Source: an uncultured Acetatifactor sp. (GTDB taxonomy: Bacteria; Bacillota; Clostridia; Lachnospirales; Lachnospiraceae). Taken from it: a stretch of 9,296 nt of DNA. The stretch spans positions 1 through 9,296 of the forward strand of contig CAJUNZ010000103.1 of NCBI GenBank assembly GCA_910587755.1, read 5' to 3'. Below the pieces are notes generated by a model, which was not told where the DNA came from, made no database searches, and saw only the letters and a program-made list of their open reading frames with translations. Made by a program: the position numbers and the translations under genes. Below, piece after piece: positions 1 to 6,919 of this stretch (its first letter is position 1; each line of letters opens with the position of its first letter).

Positions 1-210
1 GAAGGTTTTCTTCGCCAGAAGGAACTCCCCTGCCGCCATGTCAACGGCTGCATGTTCCAATCCCGGAGGAATACGGCTCTGATGAATTTTATTCCGGATG
101 CTACTTTTTACTTTATCCACACAGAAGGCCAGGGAAGCAGTATCCCCTTCCCCGGCCTCCTCATACCCCAATGTCTTCAGTCTTTCCTTTACCGCATCCA
201 CATCAAACAC
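1..210 (-). CDS. Probable head-tail connector protein, 5' part only (runs off window)
   Basis: An open frame of exactly 70 codons runs from position 210 to the left window edge without a stop, so the 3' end is missing. It was located by reading the reverse strand. The start is GTG at 210, preceded by a perfect AGGAGG (223-218) with 7 nt spacing, which decides the start. The product begins MFDVDAVKERLKTLGYEEAG and continues with a helical segment and an AAVDMAAGEFLLAKK segment. It follows the major capsid gene after 49 nt, the usual place for the first head completion/connector protein (gp6/gp15-like small helical adaptors) in siphophages. The helical character, small size and position fit that role; assignment to a specific connector family is inference. 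It presumably joins the portal ring to the tail. Confidence 0.7.
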   Translation of the reverse strand, partial: MFDVDAVKERLKTLGYEEAGEGDTASLAFCVDKVKSSIRNKIHQSRIPPGLEHAAVDMAAGEFLLAKKTF

Positions 211-217
211 ACGGATA

Positions 218-223
218 CCTCCT
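218..223 (-). promoter_or_regulatory. Ribosome binding site of the connector gene
   Basis: Perfect AGGAGG, 7 nt before the GTG at 210. It fixes a non-ATG start for a gene truncated by the window edge. Confidence 0.8.
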
Positions 224-259
224 CTCTATGTCCTGAGCCTGAAATTACGCCCCGGGGGC

Positions 260-1279
260 TTATTTTATGGCGGCGATAAACACCTGGTCCGCACAGGGGA
301 AGGTCACCAAAGCCGTGGCCACCGCCTTGATCCACTTGGCCACAGGGTCATTTGTGGCGTACTGCTCAATGACCACGTTTCCAATCTCCGTAAGCTCCAC
401 ATCCGGCTTCTTCCGCAGCTCCAATTCCTCCGCAGTCAAACCAAACAAAGTCTCCCCCAGGTTCCCTTCCGGAAGGAACACAAAAGCGTTCTCGGCAAAA
501 TAGCGTTTTGTGGTGTAGGTGCCTTTTGCTGTCAGGATCCTGTACTTGGCGTCATAGCTGGCCACCTGAGGCAGGCTCAGGGTCTGAAGAAATGTGTTCA
601 GCTCCTGCCTGGAGAGCAGCCTGTCGCTGTTGACTCCAAACACAGCCTTCCGGATCTTCTCATCTTTCAGCATAATGTTCAGGATCCGCTTGGAAGTCAG
701 CACTCTTGTGGGAGTGAACCCTGTATCCGAGACGATCCTGTCCACAGCCCCGTCCATGTCATCCAGGATTGTGGAGGCATCTCCTGACCAGGTAAAGGCC
801 TGTTTGTGCGTGGAGGGCACACCATAGTCAATCTCGGCCTTGTAGCCGTTCTCGTTGATGGACAGCTTTCCTGTAGACAGGGCCTCTCCCCGCAGGGCCT
901 CCGCCCTTGTGAGCACAGAGTCCTGCAGAACGTCCACATCATTGTAAATCTTCTGCACCGCCTCATGCTCTTCCGCATCGTTCCTGGGCTGCTCCAGGCG
1001 GATAATCTCCTTCTCGGAAAGTTTTCTCTTGCGCTTGATCAAGGCCAGTTCTGCAATGTCGTATCCTGTCCCTTCCCTCTGGTCAATCTCAGCCTCCGTG
1101 TCAAAGGCATGGATGGAGGCGGACACAGGAAGATTGTTTGCCCCCTTTATCATCCTGATCTCCAGCGCCTCCGTCTTCCTGGCCGGAAACAGCTCCTCCA
1201 AAACCTTTTTCTGGGGAGTCCTGGTTTTCGTGTAATCAATCAGTTCCTTATAACTCAGCAGTTCTTCTACACTGGGCAT
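260..1279 (-). CDS. Major capsid protein, lambda gpE type (HK97 fold)
   Basis: The 339-residue product forms the icosahedral shell. Family features seen: an N-terminal segment with PVSASIHAFDTEAEI (51-65), a basic RKRKLSEKEI helix (83-92), the TRAEALRGEALSTGKLSI segment (124-141) followed by an ENGYKAEIDYG strand, FAENAFVFLP (261-270) and a C-terminal EIGNVVIEQYATNDPVAKW (298-316). These are typical of Phage_cap_E-like capsid proteins; lambda gpE is 341 residues, so this one is full length. The ATG has AAAGGAGA about 8 nt upstream. It follows the decoration-like gene by 42 nt and precedes the connector, the classic decoration-capsid-connector order. There is no N-terminal delta domain long enough to act as an internal scaffold, which fits the separate scaffold gene upstream. 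Confidence 0.93.
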   Translation of the reverse strand: MPSVEELLSYKELIDYTKTRTPQKKVLEELFPARKTEALEIRMIKGANNLPVSASIHAFDTEAEIDQREGTGYDIAELALIKRKRKLSEKEIIRLEQPRNDAEEHEAVQKIYNDVDVLQDSVLTRAEALRGEALSTGKLSINENGYKAEIDYGVPSTHKQAFTWSGDASTILDDMDGAVDRIVSDTGFTPTRVLTSKRILNIMLKDEKIRKAVFGVNSDRLLSRQELNTFLQTLSLPQVASYDAKYRILTAKGTYTTKRYFAENAFVFLPEGNLGETLFGLTAEELELRKKPDVELTEIGNVVIEQYATNDPVAKWIKAVATALVTFPCADQVFIAAIK

Positions 1280-1321
1280 CTGCTTGTTCTCCTTTCTTTT
1301 TGATCTTCGCCCATCCGGCTT

Positions 1322-1726
1322 TTACGCCTCCCGGGCAGCTTTCCTGAACTTGATCTCCGGCAGCTGTTCATGGATTGCCTCTCCTACTGCCTCCGTATAC
1401 TCCACATCCAGAGGCAGGCGCTCCCCGATGACATAACCTTCTACAAGAAGCGCTCCCGGCTGGGGACCGTTTGTCACATCCACCGCTTCCATCAGCAGCC
1501 CTGCGGGCTTTCCCAGAAATGTCACCGTGCCTGTTCCTCCGGAAGACGCCCCCAGGCGGGTGACTGTACCCGCCACCGATATAATACTTCCTTTGTGTAC
1601 GATCTTTCTTCCCTCCCCATCGGGGGCCACCCCGTCCGGCAGCACTGTCCCTGTGAAGGAGACCGTCTTCTCCGACGCAAGGAATTCTTTTTCCTGCGTC
1701 CTCATAATACCTGTCTTATAATACAT
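1322..1726 (-). CDS. Head decoration/stabilisation-like protein
   Basis: A 134-residue product from the ATG at 1726. The open frame extends to a GTG at 1789, but that has no ribosome binding site, whereas 1726 is preceded by AGGAGA about 10 nt upstream. The protein is rich in Gly, Val and Thr: VSFTGTVLPDGVAP (22-35), a GSIISVAGTVTRLGASSGGTGTVTF block (46-70), and DVTNGPQPGALLVEGYVIGERLP (83-105), all suggesting beta structure. The segment with GALLVEGYV recalls small beta-rich capsid decoration proteins (gpD-like). Its position immediately before a gpE-type capsid gene, as gpD precedes gpE in lambda, supports the call. Function is therefore inferred from position and composition; it could be another head accessory protein. 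Confidence 0.65.
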   Translation of the reverse strand: MYYKTGIMRTQEKEFLASEKTVSFTGTVLPDGVAPDGEGRKIVHKGSIISVAGTVTRLGASSGGTGTVTFLGKPAGLLMEAVDVTNGPQPGALLVEGYVIGERLPLDVEYTEAVGEAIHEQLPEIKFRKAAREA

Positions 1727-1816
1727 TCCCTCTGTTCTCCTCTCTGCGGATTCTTTTTCCGAATTTTTCCCGAAGCATTGCCCCAGCACTTTGCTTCCGC
1801 GTTTTACATCAGTACT

Positions 1817-2455
1817 TTACTCTGTACCCCACAGGCTGCTTTTTACACTGGCTGTCTCCGCCTCATTGCGCTGCTTTGCGTACTGGGAGGCATATCCTTC
1901 TTCAGGTGCTTTTCCGCCCTTGGGCTTATAACCGCCCTTTCCCTGGGAGCCGCCGCCAGAATCGCCCGGCTCTCCTGCTCCGCCTCCGTTTCCGTTTCCG
2001 TCTTTGAACAGAAAGCTTTTGGACTTCCGGATTGCTTTCAGCTGCTCCTCCAGCCCGGCCACACTGCCCTCCTCTGTCAGGACCAGCTTTGTGCGGTCAA
2101 ACAAGGCTGCGGTCATGTCCTCATCATGGACTTTCCCTGCCACGGCCAGTTTAATAGCATTGGTGAGGCGCAGCTCCTTCAGCTCATCCGCATGCTTCTT
2201 TGCATCTTCCTTGTTGGCCTTCTGCAGGTCCTCAATCTGTTTCTTCAGCTCCGCGCTGTCGCCCCCGGTCTTTTTCAGCTCCTCCAGCTGCCTGTCCCTG
2301 GCCGCGACCAGGGTCTGCAGCTGCTCTTTCTCCGCCTTGGCTGTATCCAGGTCCGTTTTGGGCACATAACTCTCCAGTTCCTTCAAGGACGCCGTCTCCG
2401 CCTTGGCCGCCAGCTCCTCGCTGATGCCAAGGGCTGTGAATTCTTCTTTCTTCAT
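1817..2455 (-). CDS. Phage capsid scaffolding protein, GP20 family
   Basis: A 212-residue product from the ATG at 2455, whose AGGAAGG lies about 8 nt upstream. The upstream extension to 2527 is low-quality sequence read through the zinc-ribbon gene. The first 30 residues (MKKEEFTALGISEELAAKAE...) form the short helical lead typical of phage minor structural GP20/scaffold proteins. Residues about 35-100 are a heptad-like, Lys/Glu/Leu/Gln-rich coiled coil, followed by the conserved-looking segment LTNAIKLAVAGKVHDEDMTAALFD (97-120). A very glycine-rich linker (152-182) leads to a short C-terminal tail. Scaffolds guide capsid subunit assembly and leave the procapsid before packaging. The start codon overlaps the stop of the zinc-ribbon gene by 4 nt (ATGA), indicating coupled translation. 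Confidence 0.9.
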   Translation of the reverse strand: MKKEEFTALGISEELAAKAETASLKELESYVPKTDLDTAKAEKEQLQTLVAARDRQLEELKKTGGDSAELKKQIEDLQKANKEDAKKHADELKELRLTNAIKLAVAGKVHDEDMTAALFDRTKLVLTEEGSVAGLEEQLKAIRKSKSFLFKDGNGNGGGAGEPGDSGGGSQGKGGYKPKGGKAPEEGYASQYAKQRNEAETASVKSSLWGTE

Positions 2456-2685
2456 TCCTCTTTCCTTCCTTTCTCTCCCTGATATTTTTCTGCGGCATAG
2501 GTGGTCAGGGCGCCGCAGTAACAGCAATACACGTCACCCTCTTCAAATGTCCTGTGCCTGCACAATTCCGTTCTATTTTCGGAACAGCGGTTTACCTCCC
2601 TGACCAGCAGAATCCCGCATTTTGTACAGAACCGCTCCAGCCCCGTGTACCTGGCACCGCAGGTAGGGCATCTTTTATTTCCCAT
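2452..2685 (-). CDS. Small double zinc-ribbon protein in head operon
   Basis: A 77-residue product from the ATG at 2685, preceded by a perfect GAAGGAGG with 7 nt spacing; the frame upstream of it runs through a terminator hairpin and is rejected. Two four-cysteine clusters are visible: C6-x2-C9 with C20-x2-C23, and C34/C42 with C54-x2-C57 (C55 is an extra Cys and H44 a possible alternative ligand). This is a tandem zinc ribbon. The C-terminus is charged (EKYQGEKGRKEE). Its stop overlaps the scaffold start as ATGA, so it is made together with the scaffold. Zinc ribbons commonly bind nucleic acid or protein partners; what this one does in head assembly is unknown, and I do not assign a function beyond metal binding. 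Confidence 0.8.
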   Translation of the reverse strand: MGNKRCPTCGARYTGLERFCTKCGILLVREVNRCSENRTELCRHRTFEEGDVYCCYCGALTTYAAEKYQGEKGRKEE

Positions 2686-2718
2686 AAATTTGCCTCCTTC
2701 CTCCTGAAAATAAGCATG

Positions 2719-2754
2719 AAAAAAGCACATCTGAAAGACAACTTTCAAAAGTGC
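2719..2754 (-). terminator. Intrinsic terminator after yjcQ-like gene
   Basis: On the minus strand, arms GCACTTTTGAAAG (2754-2742) and CTTTCAGATGTGC (2737-2725) pair at 12 of 13 positions (one T-T mismatch, one G-U), with loop TTGT. They are followed immediately by six Ts (2724-2719). It starts 12 nt past the yjcQ stop and ends 33 nt before the zinc-ribbon start. This is a textbook intrinsic terminator, yet it stands upstream of the scaffold and capsid genes. Confidence 0.85.
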
Positions 2755-2766
2755 CCCTTATCGGCT

Positions 2767-3111
2767 TCATATTCCAGGAATGGTTTCCTTTAAAGTTTTC
2801 AGAAAATCTTTTGCTTTGTTCATAGCGGAATTGTTCTGCAGGAACTCAATCCCTTTTGGCGTAATCATCAGGCTGGCGCCGAGTTTAACCTGCGGCGTTA
2901 TTCTTCCGGTAACCGGAACCAGTGACATCCCTTCCAGGTACCCGTCTGTGTATAAATGCCTGAAAATATATTCCCAGTAGTTCTGGCTTATCTTCAGTGC
3001 CGGTGAGTCAGGGGAAAGATATGCCATATCCGGTTCACACCCTTCTCTCAGGCAGGCATACAAATACGCTAATATACGGTATGCCAGTACAAAATAATCG
3101 TCCCTTGCCAC
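2767..3111 (-). CDS. YjcQ-like small winged-helix phage protein
   Basis: A 114-residue product starting at GTG 3111; AGAGGAG (3125-3119) is 7 nt upstream and decides the start. The sequence runs ARDDYFVLAYRILAYLYACL (2-21), SPDSPALKISQNYWEYIFRHLYTDGYLEG (33-61), then ITPKGIEFLQNNSAMNKAKDFLK (83-105). This matches the layout of the YjcQ family as I know it: helix, YWxxI helix, small wing, ITPKGIEFLQ, helix, i.e. a winged-helix-like fold often found in Firmicutes prophages. Biochemical function is not established. The gene sits alone between two intrinsic terminators (3183-3156 and 2754-2719) in a low-GC stretch, unlike the tightly coupled structural genes. I see no convincing promoter of its own upstream. 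It may be a DNA-binding regulator or a carried accessory gene. Confidence 0.82.
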   Translation of the reverse strand: MARDDYFVLAYRILAYLYACLREGCEPDMAYLSPDSPALKISQNYWEYIFRHLYTDGYLEGMSLVPVTGRITPQVKLGASLMITPKGIEFLQNNSAMNKAKDFLKTLKETIPGI

Positions 3112-3155
3112 GGTATCACTCCTCTGATTTTCCCAAACGGCACCCCTCTTCTAAG

Positions 3156-3183
3156 AAAAAACACTGCCTAAACGACAGTGTTT
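3156..3183 (-). terminator. Intrinsic terminator after toxin/immunity pair
   Basis: On the minus strand, AAACACTG (3183-3176) pairs perfectly with CAGTGTTT (3166-3159) around a 9-nt loop. The T tract continues to six Ts (3161-3156), partly in the stem, followed by C and two more Ts. It lies 28 nt beyond the stop of the 50-codon ORF and about 45 nt before the YjcQ-like start. It would end transcripts carrying the MuF-zincin gene. Confidence 0.8.
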
Positions 3184-3211
3184 GAATATCCTATCAGAAA
3201 TTCGATTTTGT

Positions 3212-3364
3212 TCAGTCCGAAACTGGAAGTTCCACAAGGCACATTTTCCAATCCATATGAAGACCAAGGGCAATATTTTCTTCCATGTCTTTAACAATTT
3301 CATCTATCAGCTCCTGGGTATATCCCATCTCTTCAGCCTTTTTTATAAATTCTTCCTTGCCCAT
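3212..3364 (-). CDS. Small acidic protein, candidate immunity to the MuF-zincin
   Basis: A 50-codon ORF read by eye on the reverse strand. It starts at ATG 3364, inside the last codons of the MuF-zincin gene (22 nt overlap, different frame), and stops at TGA 3212. The product begins MGKEEFIKKAEEMGYTQELI and ends CLVELPVSD. It is mostly helical in appearance and strongly acidic (13 Asp/Glu against 5 Lys). AAGG lies 11 nt before the ATG. An alternative ATG at 3328, with AAGG 8 nt upstream, would give 38 residues and no overlap. It is followed by an intrinsic terminator, so it closes a transcription unit with the toxin-like gene. Position, size and acidity suggest an immunity protein or a chaperone of the zincin domain; that is inference, and I cannot name a family. 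Confidence 0.68.
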   Translation of the reverse strand: MGKEEFIKKAEEMGYTQELIDEIVKDMEENIALGLHMDWKMCLVELPVSD

Positions 3365-5481
3365 TCCACATACAACCTTTCTATGGTTTCCCCCACTTCA
3401 ACCGCAATCGGTCTTGGCGCAGGATTGTTACAGTATTCAGACCATGCTTCCGCTATCATTTCTGAATATCTGTTTTTGTTCTGATTGTTCCAAGCATATT
3501 CAGACAAGTCATTTGTCAATTCTGATACAGTCCGGCTGTCAAACAGATCTTGAATGTTCTTCTGTTTACTTACCTTAAGCCAATCGTCAAGTTGATGGCC
3601 AAATTCGTGGTCAAAAGTCGCTTTGATGGTTGAACACCCTGCAGGATGCCACTGCATTTCAACTTGTCGAATTCCGCTCTGCAGTGCCTTGTCATAATCA
3701 CCAAAATATCCTTTATTCAGGCAGATTCCCCTGCACACATCAAAAGGTGGGCCGGGAGACCAGCTGGATGCCATTTCATTTTTTCCTATTGCCAAATACT
3801 TTCTGACAAATGATGTTGCTTGTTTGTTCGCCCATTGGACACATTGCTCATCACTCCATCCACAGGTATTATGCTCCTTAATCCACTTCAGCTGCCTCTT
3901 GAACTCAACTTCTCTTGCAAGGGCATTTCTTTCATGGGATTCACCCACAAACCTGAATTTATCATTTACTAAATCAGGAAAAACCTGTTTCATGTTGGCT
4001 AAGCCCTGATTCCATTCATTTACTGCCCGAATGTCAACACCTCTATATTCTGCATTAATTCCAAGTGATTTTTTTGCATACTCATTTGCTTCCTTGATGG
4101 TATTTGCAGGAGTAAAATCAATATTTCCTTCTTTCAGCAAACGCACCCTTGCAGTGGCCAGACCAGCTTTTGCATCCGACAGTTCAGGGGCCAGTTCTAT
4201 CATCCTCTGCTGAACTCTTCCTATATCGTCATGCTGCAGGAAATCCTTTTTCCATTCCCACCAGGCCTGTCTGTCTTCAGGGGTGCTAAAATCACTCTTC
4301 GACATATAAAACTTGGTGTTGATCTCTGCCAATTTGTCATATTCTGTCTGCAGGACCTTTAACTTTTGTTCAGCGTTTTTAATTTCTTCCTCTGGTGTCA
4401 GTTTAACATCTTTTTTGGTTCTCTGCAACTCGGATTTGCCTCCGTCCTCCACAACATACTTTTCCTTCCACTCCTGATATGTCATGTCTGCTGGCACATA
4501 GCAGGTCTTCCCGTCCTCATCCCTGGCGGCACGCTTCCCGCTTTTATCAAACTCGTCTCCGAAGTACGGCACTGTGGTGCTACGACACCATACATGGAAA
4601 GGCGGTGCCGTGGCCCCAGAGGTGTACTCTGACAGGGGAAACACCTTCCCGTCCATCTCCTGACAGATATCGGATGTATGAGAATCCAGTGTGGCCACGA
4701 TTTTATATTTCTCCACCCCCAGTTCGTTAAAGCAGTCCTTCCGGGACTCCGAGCCAAAGAAAGCGGACTCCGTCATGATAAGCCGTCCCGACTGGTATTT
4801 TGAAGTGTTCATGGCCTTTGCCAGGGTATCAATGGTCCTGCCGGGGGCCTGCCCCAGGACGCACATCTGGGTCAGTGACGTATGTACATTCTCGATCAGC
4901 TGCTGTTTGCTGCTCCATATCCGTTCTGAGAAGTTCTTCCCGTCCGCAGCCCAAGGCTTCCTGACCAGCTTGTCCAGTCTGTTGGAGTCCACCCCCGTCA
5001 GGTTCCATCCCACCCCGATCCCCTTCTGAATCTCAAAAGCCGTCCTGTAAAAGCCCTGCTCATACAGGGACTTTACGTGGCTGTCCACGCTGTCCAGGTA
5101 ATTGCCGTACAGCTTCTCCGCTTCCTGCTGCACCTGGAGCTTCAGCTGTTCCAAGCGATTGATGTGGACTCTGGCGGAGGCATTCTCCAGCTGCTTCATC
5201 CACTGCCCGTTTATGGCATTTTCTTCCCCGTATTTTATGTAGGTCTCCACATCCCAGTGGAATTCCGCCAGCTCTTTGGCATTCAGCAGCTTCCGGGCCT
5301 CCGCCATGGAGATGCCGTTGTTTGCCGCCAGCCTGCCGTACCAGGCTTCAATCTTTCTCTCAATCTCCGCCTCCGCCCGGTGCATCTCCTGCTGGATCTT
5401 CTCCACAAGCTCCTGGGATTCCCGGTGCTGGGATACCTCAAGCTGCCGGAAGCGCTCCTCCCAGTATTCTTTATTCTCCAT
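3343..5481 (-). CDS. MuF-domain minor head protein fused to a zincin-like metallopeptidase (candidate polymorphic toxin)
   Basis: A 712-residue two-part protein. Residues 1-150 are helical and charged, as in SPP1 gp7-like minor head proteins. The MuF domain covers about 190-306, with TLDSHTSDICQEMDGKVF (264-281) and APPFHVWCRSTTVPY (292-306), the family's DSRTxxxCxxxDG...APPxHxxCR signature. A coiled, charged linker follows (about 345-445). The C-terminal domain carries DHEFGHQLDDW (624-634), an HExxH zinc site (H625, E626, H629), and downstream EMIAEAWSEY (674-683), where E678 fits the third, gluzincin-type ligand. GC content drops sharply from about residue 345 onward, so the C-terminal half looks exchanged. 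MuF proteins sit at the portal or inside the head, so the peptidase could be packaged and delivered. Toxin activity and target are inference; a virion-maturation protease is the alternative. The ATG overlaps the portal stop by 11 nt, with GGAG unusually close (about 2 nt). Confidence 0.9.
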   Translation of the reverse strand: MENKEYWEERFRQLEVSQHRESQELVEKIQQEMHRAEAEIERKIEAWYGRLAANNGISMAEARKLLNAKELAEFHWDVETYIKYGEENAINGQWMKQLENASARVHINRLEQLKLQVQQEAEKLYGNYLDSVDSHVKSLYEQGFYRTAFEIQKGIGVGWNLTGVDSNRLDKLVRKPWAADGKNFSERIWSSKQQLIENVHTSLTQMCVLGQAPGRTIDTLAKAMNTSKYQSGRLIMTESAFFGSESRKDCFNELGVEKYKIVATLDSHTSDICQEMDGKVFPLSEYTSGATAPPFHVWCRSTTVPYFGDEFDKSGKRAARDEDGKTCYVPADMTYQEWKEKYVVEDGGKSELQRTKKDVKLTPEEEIKNAEQKLKVLQTEYDKLAEINTKFYMSKSDFSTPEDRQAWWEWKKDFLQHDDIGRVQQRMIELAPELSDAKAGLATARVRLLKEGNIDFTPANTIKEANEYAKKSLGINAEYRGVDIRAVNEWNQGLANMKQVFPDLVNDKFRFVGESHERNALAREVEFKRQLKWIKEHNTCGWSDEQCVQWANKQATSFVRKYLAIGKNEMASSWSPGPPFDVCRGICLNKGYFGDYDKALQSGIRQVEMQWHPAGCSTIKATFDHEFGHQLDDWLKVSKQKNIQDLFDSRTVSELTNDLSEYAWNNQNKNRYSEMIAEAWSEYCNNPAPRPIAVEVGETIERLYVEWARKNL

Positions 5482-6919
5482 TCTCCTTTACGCCGTCCCC
5501 GTCCTTTTCTCTCTCTTCTCCCTCTTCCTTTCCGGTTTTCTGAAAAGCATCCCCATACTGGTCCACCTGTTCCCGGGCCTCCTGTTCCTCTGCAGCAATC
5601 TGGGCAAGCTCCTTCTCCACATCCACCACCCAAGGATGCCCGGACAGAAGGGTTCTGCGGGAGACCACTCCCATGCTCTGCTGGGCAATCCCTGCAAGCT
5701 CCACCTCATTGCGCACTTTCGTGCGGGTCCAGGTCTGAACCACTTTCCCCGCCTTCACCCCCGCGTGACGGCAGATTGCCCGCACCAGGCGTCCGAATCC
5801 CGGGCGAAACTCCGCCTCCATGAGTCCCGCTTTCAGCTCCAGAAGAGAGTACAGGTACCCCAGAGCCACCCCGGAGCTGTTCCCGAAATTCTGGGGGTCC
5901 GGATCAATCCCCATGCCCTGTTCAAAGATGGACTTGCGGGTCATGGCAAGCATCTTCTCCCGGGCCTCCACGGGGATGTCAATGGTGAGGGTGCTCAGGC
6001 CCCCTTTTCCCTCCCCGTCGCTGTCCACCTTGATGGTTTTATACTTTTTGAGCTTCTGCAGAAAGTCCTCAAAGTCCTCCCCTTCATACCCTGCCAGAAT
6101 AAAAATGATTTCCTGAATGTCCTCCAGATCATTCAGGAAGCCGCTGTACACTTTGTCGTAGGCGTCAATGAGCTCCTTCACATCGTTTAAATCATTACTC
6201 CCCTCCGCGTTGTTGGGGAAGGGGATGAAGGGGACTTCCTCAAAACCGTGCTCCCAGGAGTCCGGGGGCACATTGTCCGGCTCCCAGGCTGTGCCGGAGA
6301 TATCATAGGGCTTCAGGGTATCCAGGGAACCCCGGGACTCCTTACTGTATGCCTGGCAGGAGTCCTTGTCCCAATACTCGTATATATTCAGTTTTCTTCC
6401 CTCTTCATCAATCCTGTCGTATACCCGCAGCACTCCGGGCAGCTCCTTCTCCAGGTCATCCGTCCACACCGGAGCCACCTGTTTGGAATCCACCACTGCA
6501 TACCGGAATTCTCCGTTTTCATTCCGCCAGTAGTGGAGCCACGCCACCGTGCAGTTGGAGGCCGCGATGCACAGATCCTTGCACACTTTGGAAAAGCCGT
6601 CCCCCAGCGCCTCCTGCACGGCTGTGTTGGCGGCCCTGTTTCCCAGGTCAAACACAGGCGGGTCCGTGAACAGGTAGGAAGCCTTCTGGTTCACAAGGAT
6701 ATTGTAGAAGTTGGCAGGAATACGGTTGTCGGCGGCCCGTATGGGGCTGTTCTCCAGGGTGTCCCCCCTGGCTCCCCTTTTCAGGATGTCGTTCTTCTTG
6801 CGGTAATATCTCTCTGCCGCAGCGGCATCCCGCATGAGCTCCCTGTGCTTCTTCATGCCCGCCTTTATCAGTTTTTTCATTGTTTCCAGGTCCATACTCG
6901 CCGCCTCCTGCTGGGTCAT
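5471..6919 (-). CDS. Phage portal protein, SPP1 gp6 type
   Basis: A 482-residue product that forms the dodecameric DNA gate at one capsid vertex and binds terminase and MuF. Diagnostic segments of the SPP1 Gp6-like family: ADNRIPANFYNILVNQKASY (63-82) with LFTDPPVFDLGN, then VPFIPFPNNAEGSNDLNDVK (229-248) leading into ELIDAYDKVYSGFLNDLEDIQEIIFILAGYEG (249-280), NFGNSSGVALGYLYSLLELKA (344-364), and MGVVSRRTLLSGHPWVVDVEKELAQIAAEE (416-445). SPP1 gp6 is 503 residues, so this is full length. The tail after 450 is very acidic and charged. The start overlaps the large terminase stop as ATGA; AAGGTG lies about 11 nt upstream. Confidence 0.95.
   Translation of the reverse strand: MTQQEAASMDLETMKKLIKAGMKKHRELMRDAAAAERYYRKKNDILKRGARGDTLENSPIRAADNRIPANFYNILVNQKASYLFTDPPVFDLGNRAANTAVQEALGDGFSKVCKDLCIAASNCTVAWLHYWRNENGEFRYAVVDSKQVAPVWTDDLEKELPGVLRVYDRIDEEGRKLNIYEYWDKDSCQAYSKESRGSLDTLKPYDISGTAWEPDNVPPDSWEHGFEEVPFIPFPNNAEGSNDLNDVKELIDAYDKVYSGFLNDLEDIQEIIFILAGYEGEDFEDFLQKLKKYKTIKVDSDGEGKGGLSTLTIDIPVEAREKMLAMTRKSIFEQGMGIDPDPQNFGNSSGVALGYLYSLLELKAGLMEAEFRPGFGRLVRAICRHAGVKAGKVVQTWTRTKVRNEVELAGIAQQSMGVVSRRTLLSGHPWVVDVEKELAQIAAEEQEAREQVDQYGDAFQKTGKEEGEEREKDGDGVKENGE

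Larger units (their letters stand above)
2700..4460. other. Low-GC accessory block within the head operon
   Basis: Hand counts of G+C per 60-base line: 20 (2761-2820), 21 (3421-3480), 21 (3961-4020), 24 (4381-4440), against 36 (4501-4560), 35 (4981-5040) and 40 (6241-6300). The change falls near 4440-4500, within the MuF-zincin gene just after its MuF domain. The block holds the zincin half, the small acidic ORF, a terminator, the YjcQ-like gene (whose middle is less AT-rich) and a second terminator. It looks like a horizontally exchanged cassette. Edges are approximate. Confidence 0.65.

Noticed and set aside
249..259. GCCCCCGGGGC palindrome between capsid and connector genes
   Set aside because: The stem would have no usable loop and no T tract follows; probably chance in GC-rich DNA.
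1727..1816. GAAGCA...TGCTTC inverted repeat between the scaffold and decoration genes
   Set aside because: Only 6 bp with a 14-nt loop and no T tract; not enough for a terminator.
1370..2482. 370-codon plus-strand ORF opposite the scaffold and decoration genes
   Set aside because: It lies antisense to well-supported coupled genes, has low-complexity composition and no recognisable domain or plausible operon partner.
2686..2748. N-terminal extension of the zinc-ribbon ORF up to 2748
   Set aside because: It would translate through a terminator hairpin; the ATG at 2685 has a perfect GAAGGAGG.
3112..3211. Search for a promoter driving the yjcQ-like gene
   Set aside because: Only weak -10-like strings (for example GATATT) without a matching -35; not supportable as a feature.
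5276..6190. 304-codon plus-strand ORF opposite portal and MuF genes
   Set aside because: Antisense shadow of conserved coding sequence; the opposite strand carries clear portal motifs.
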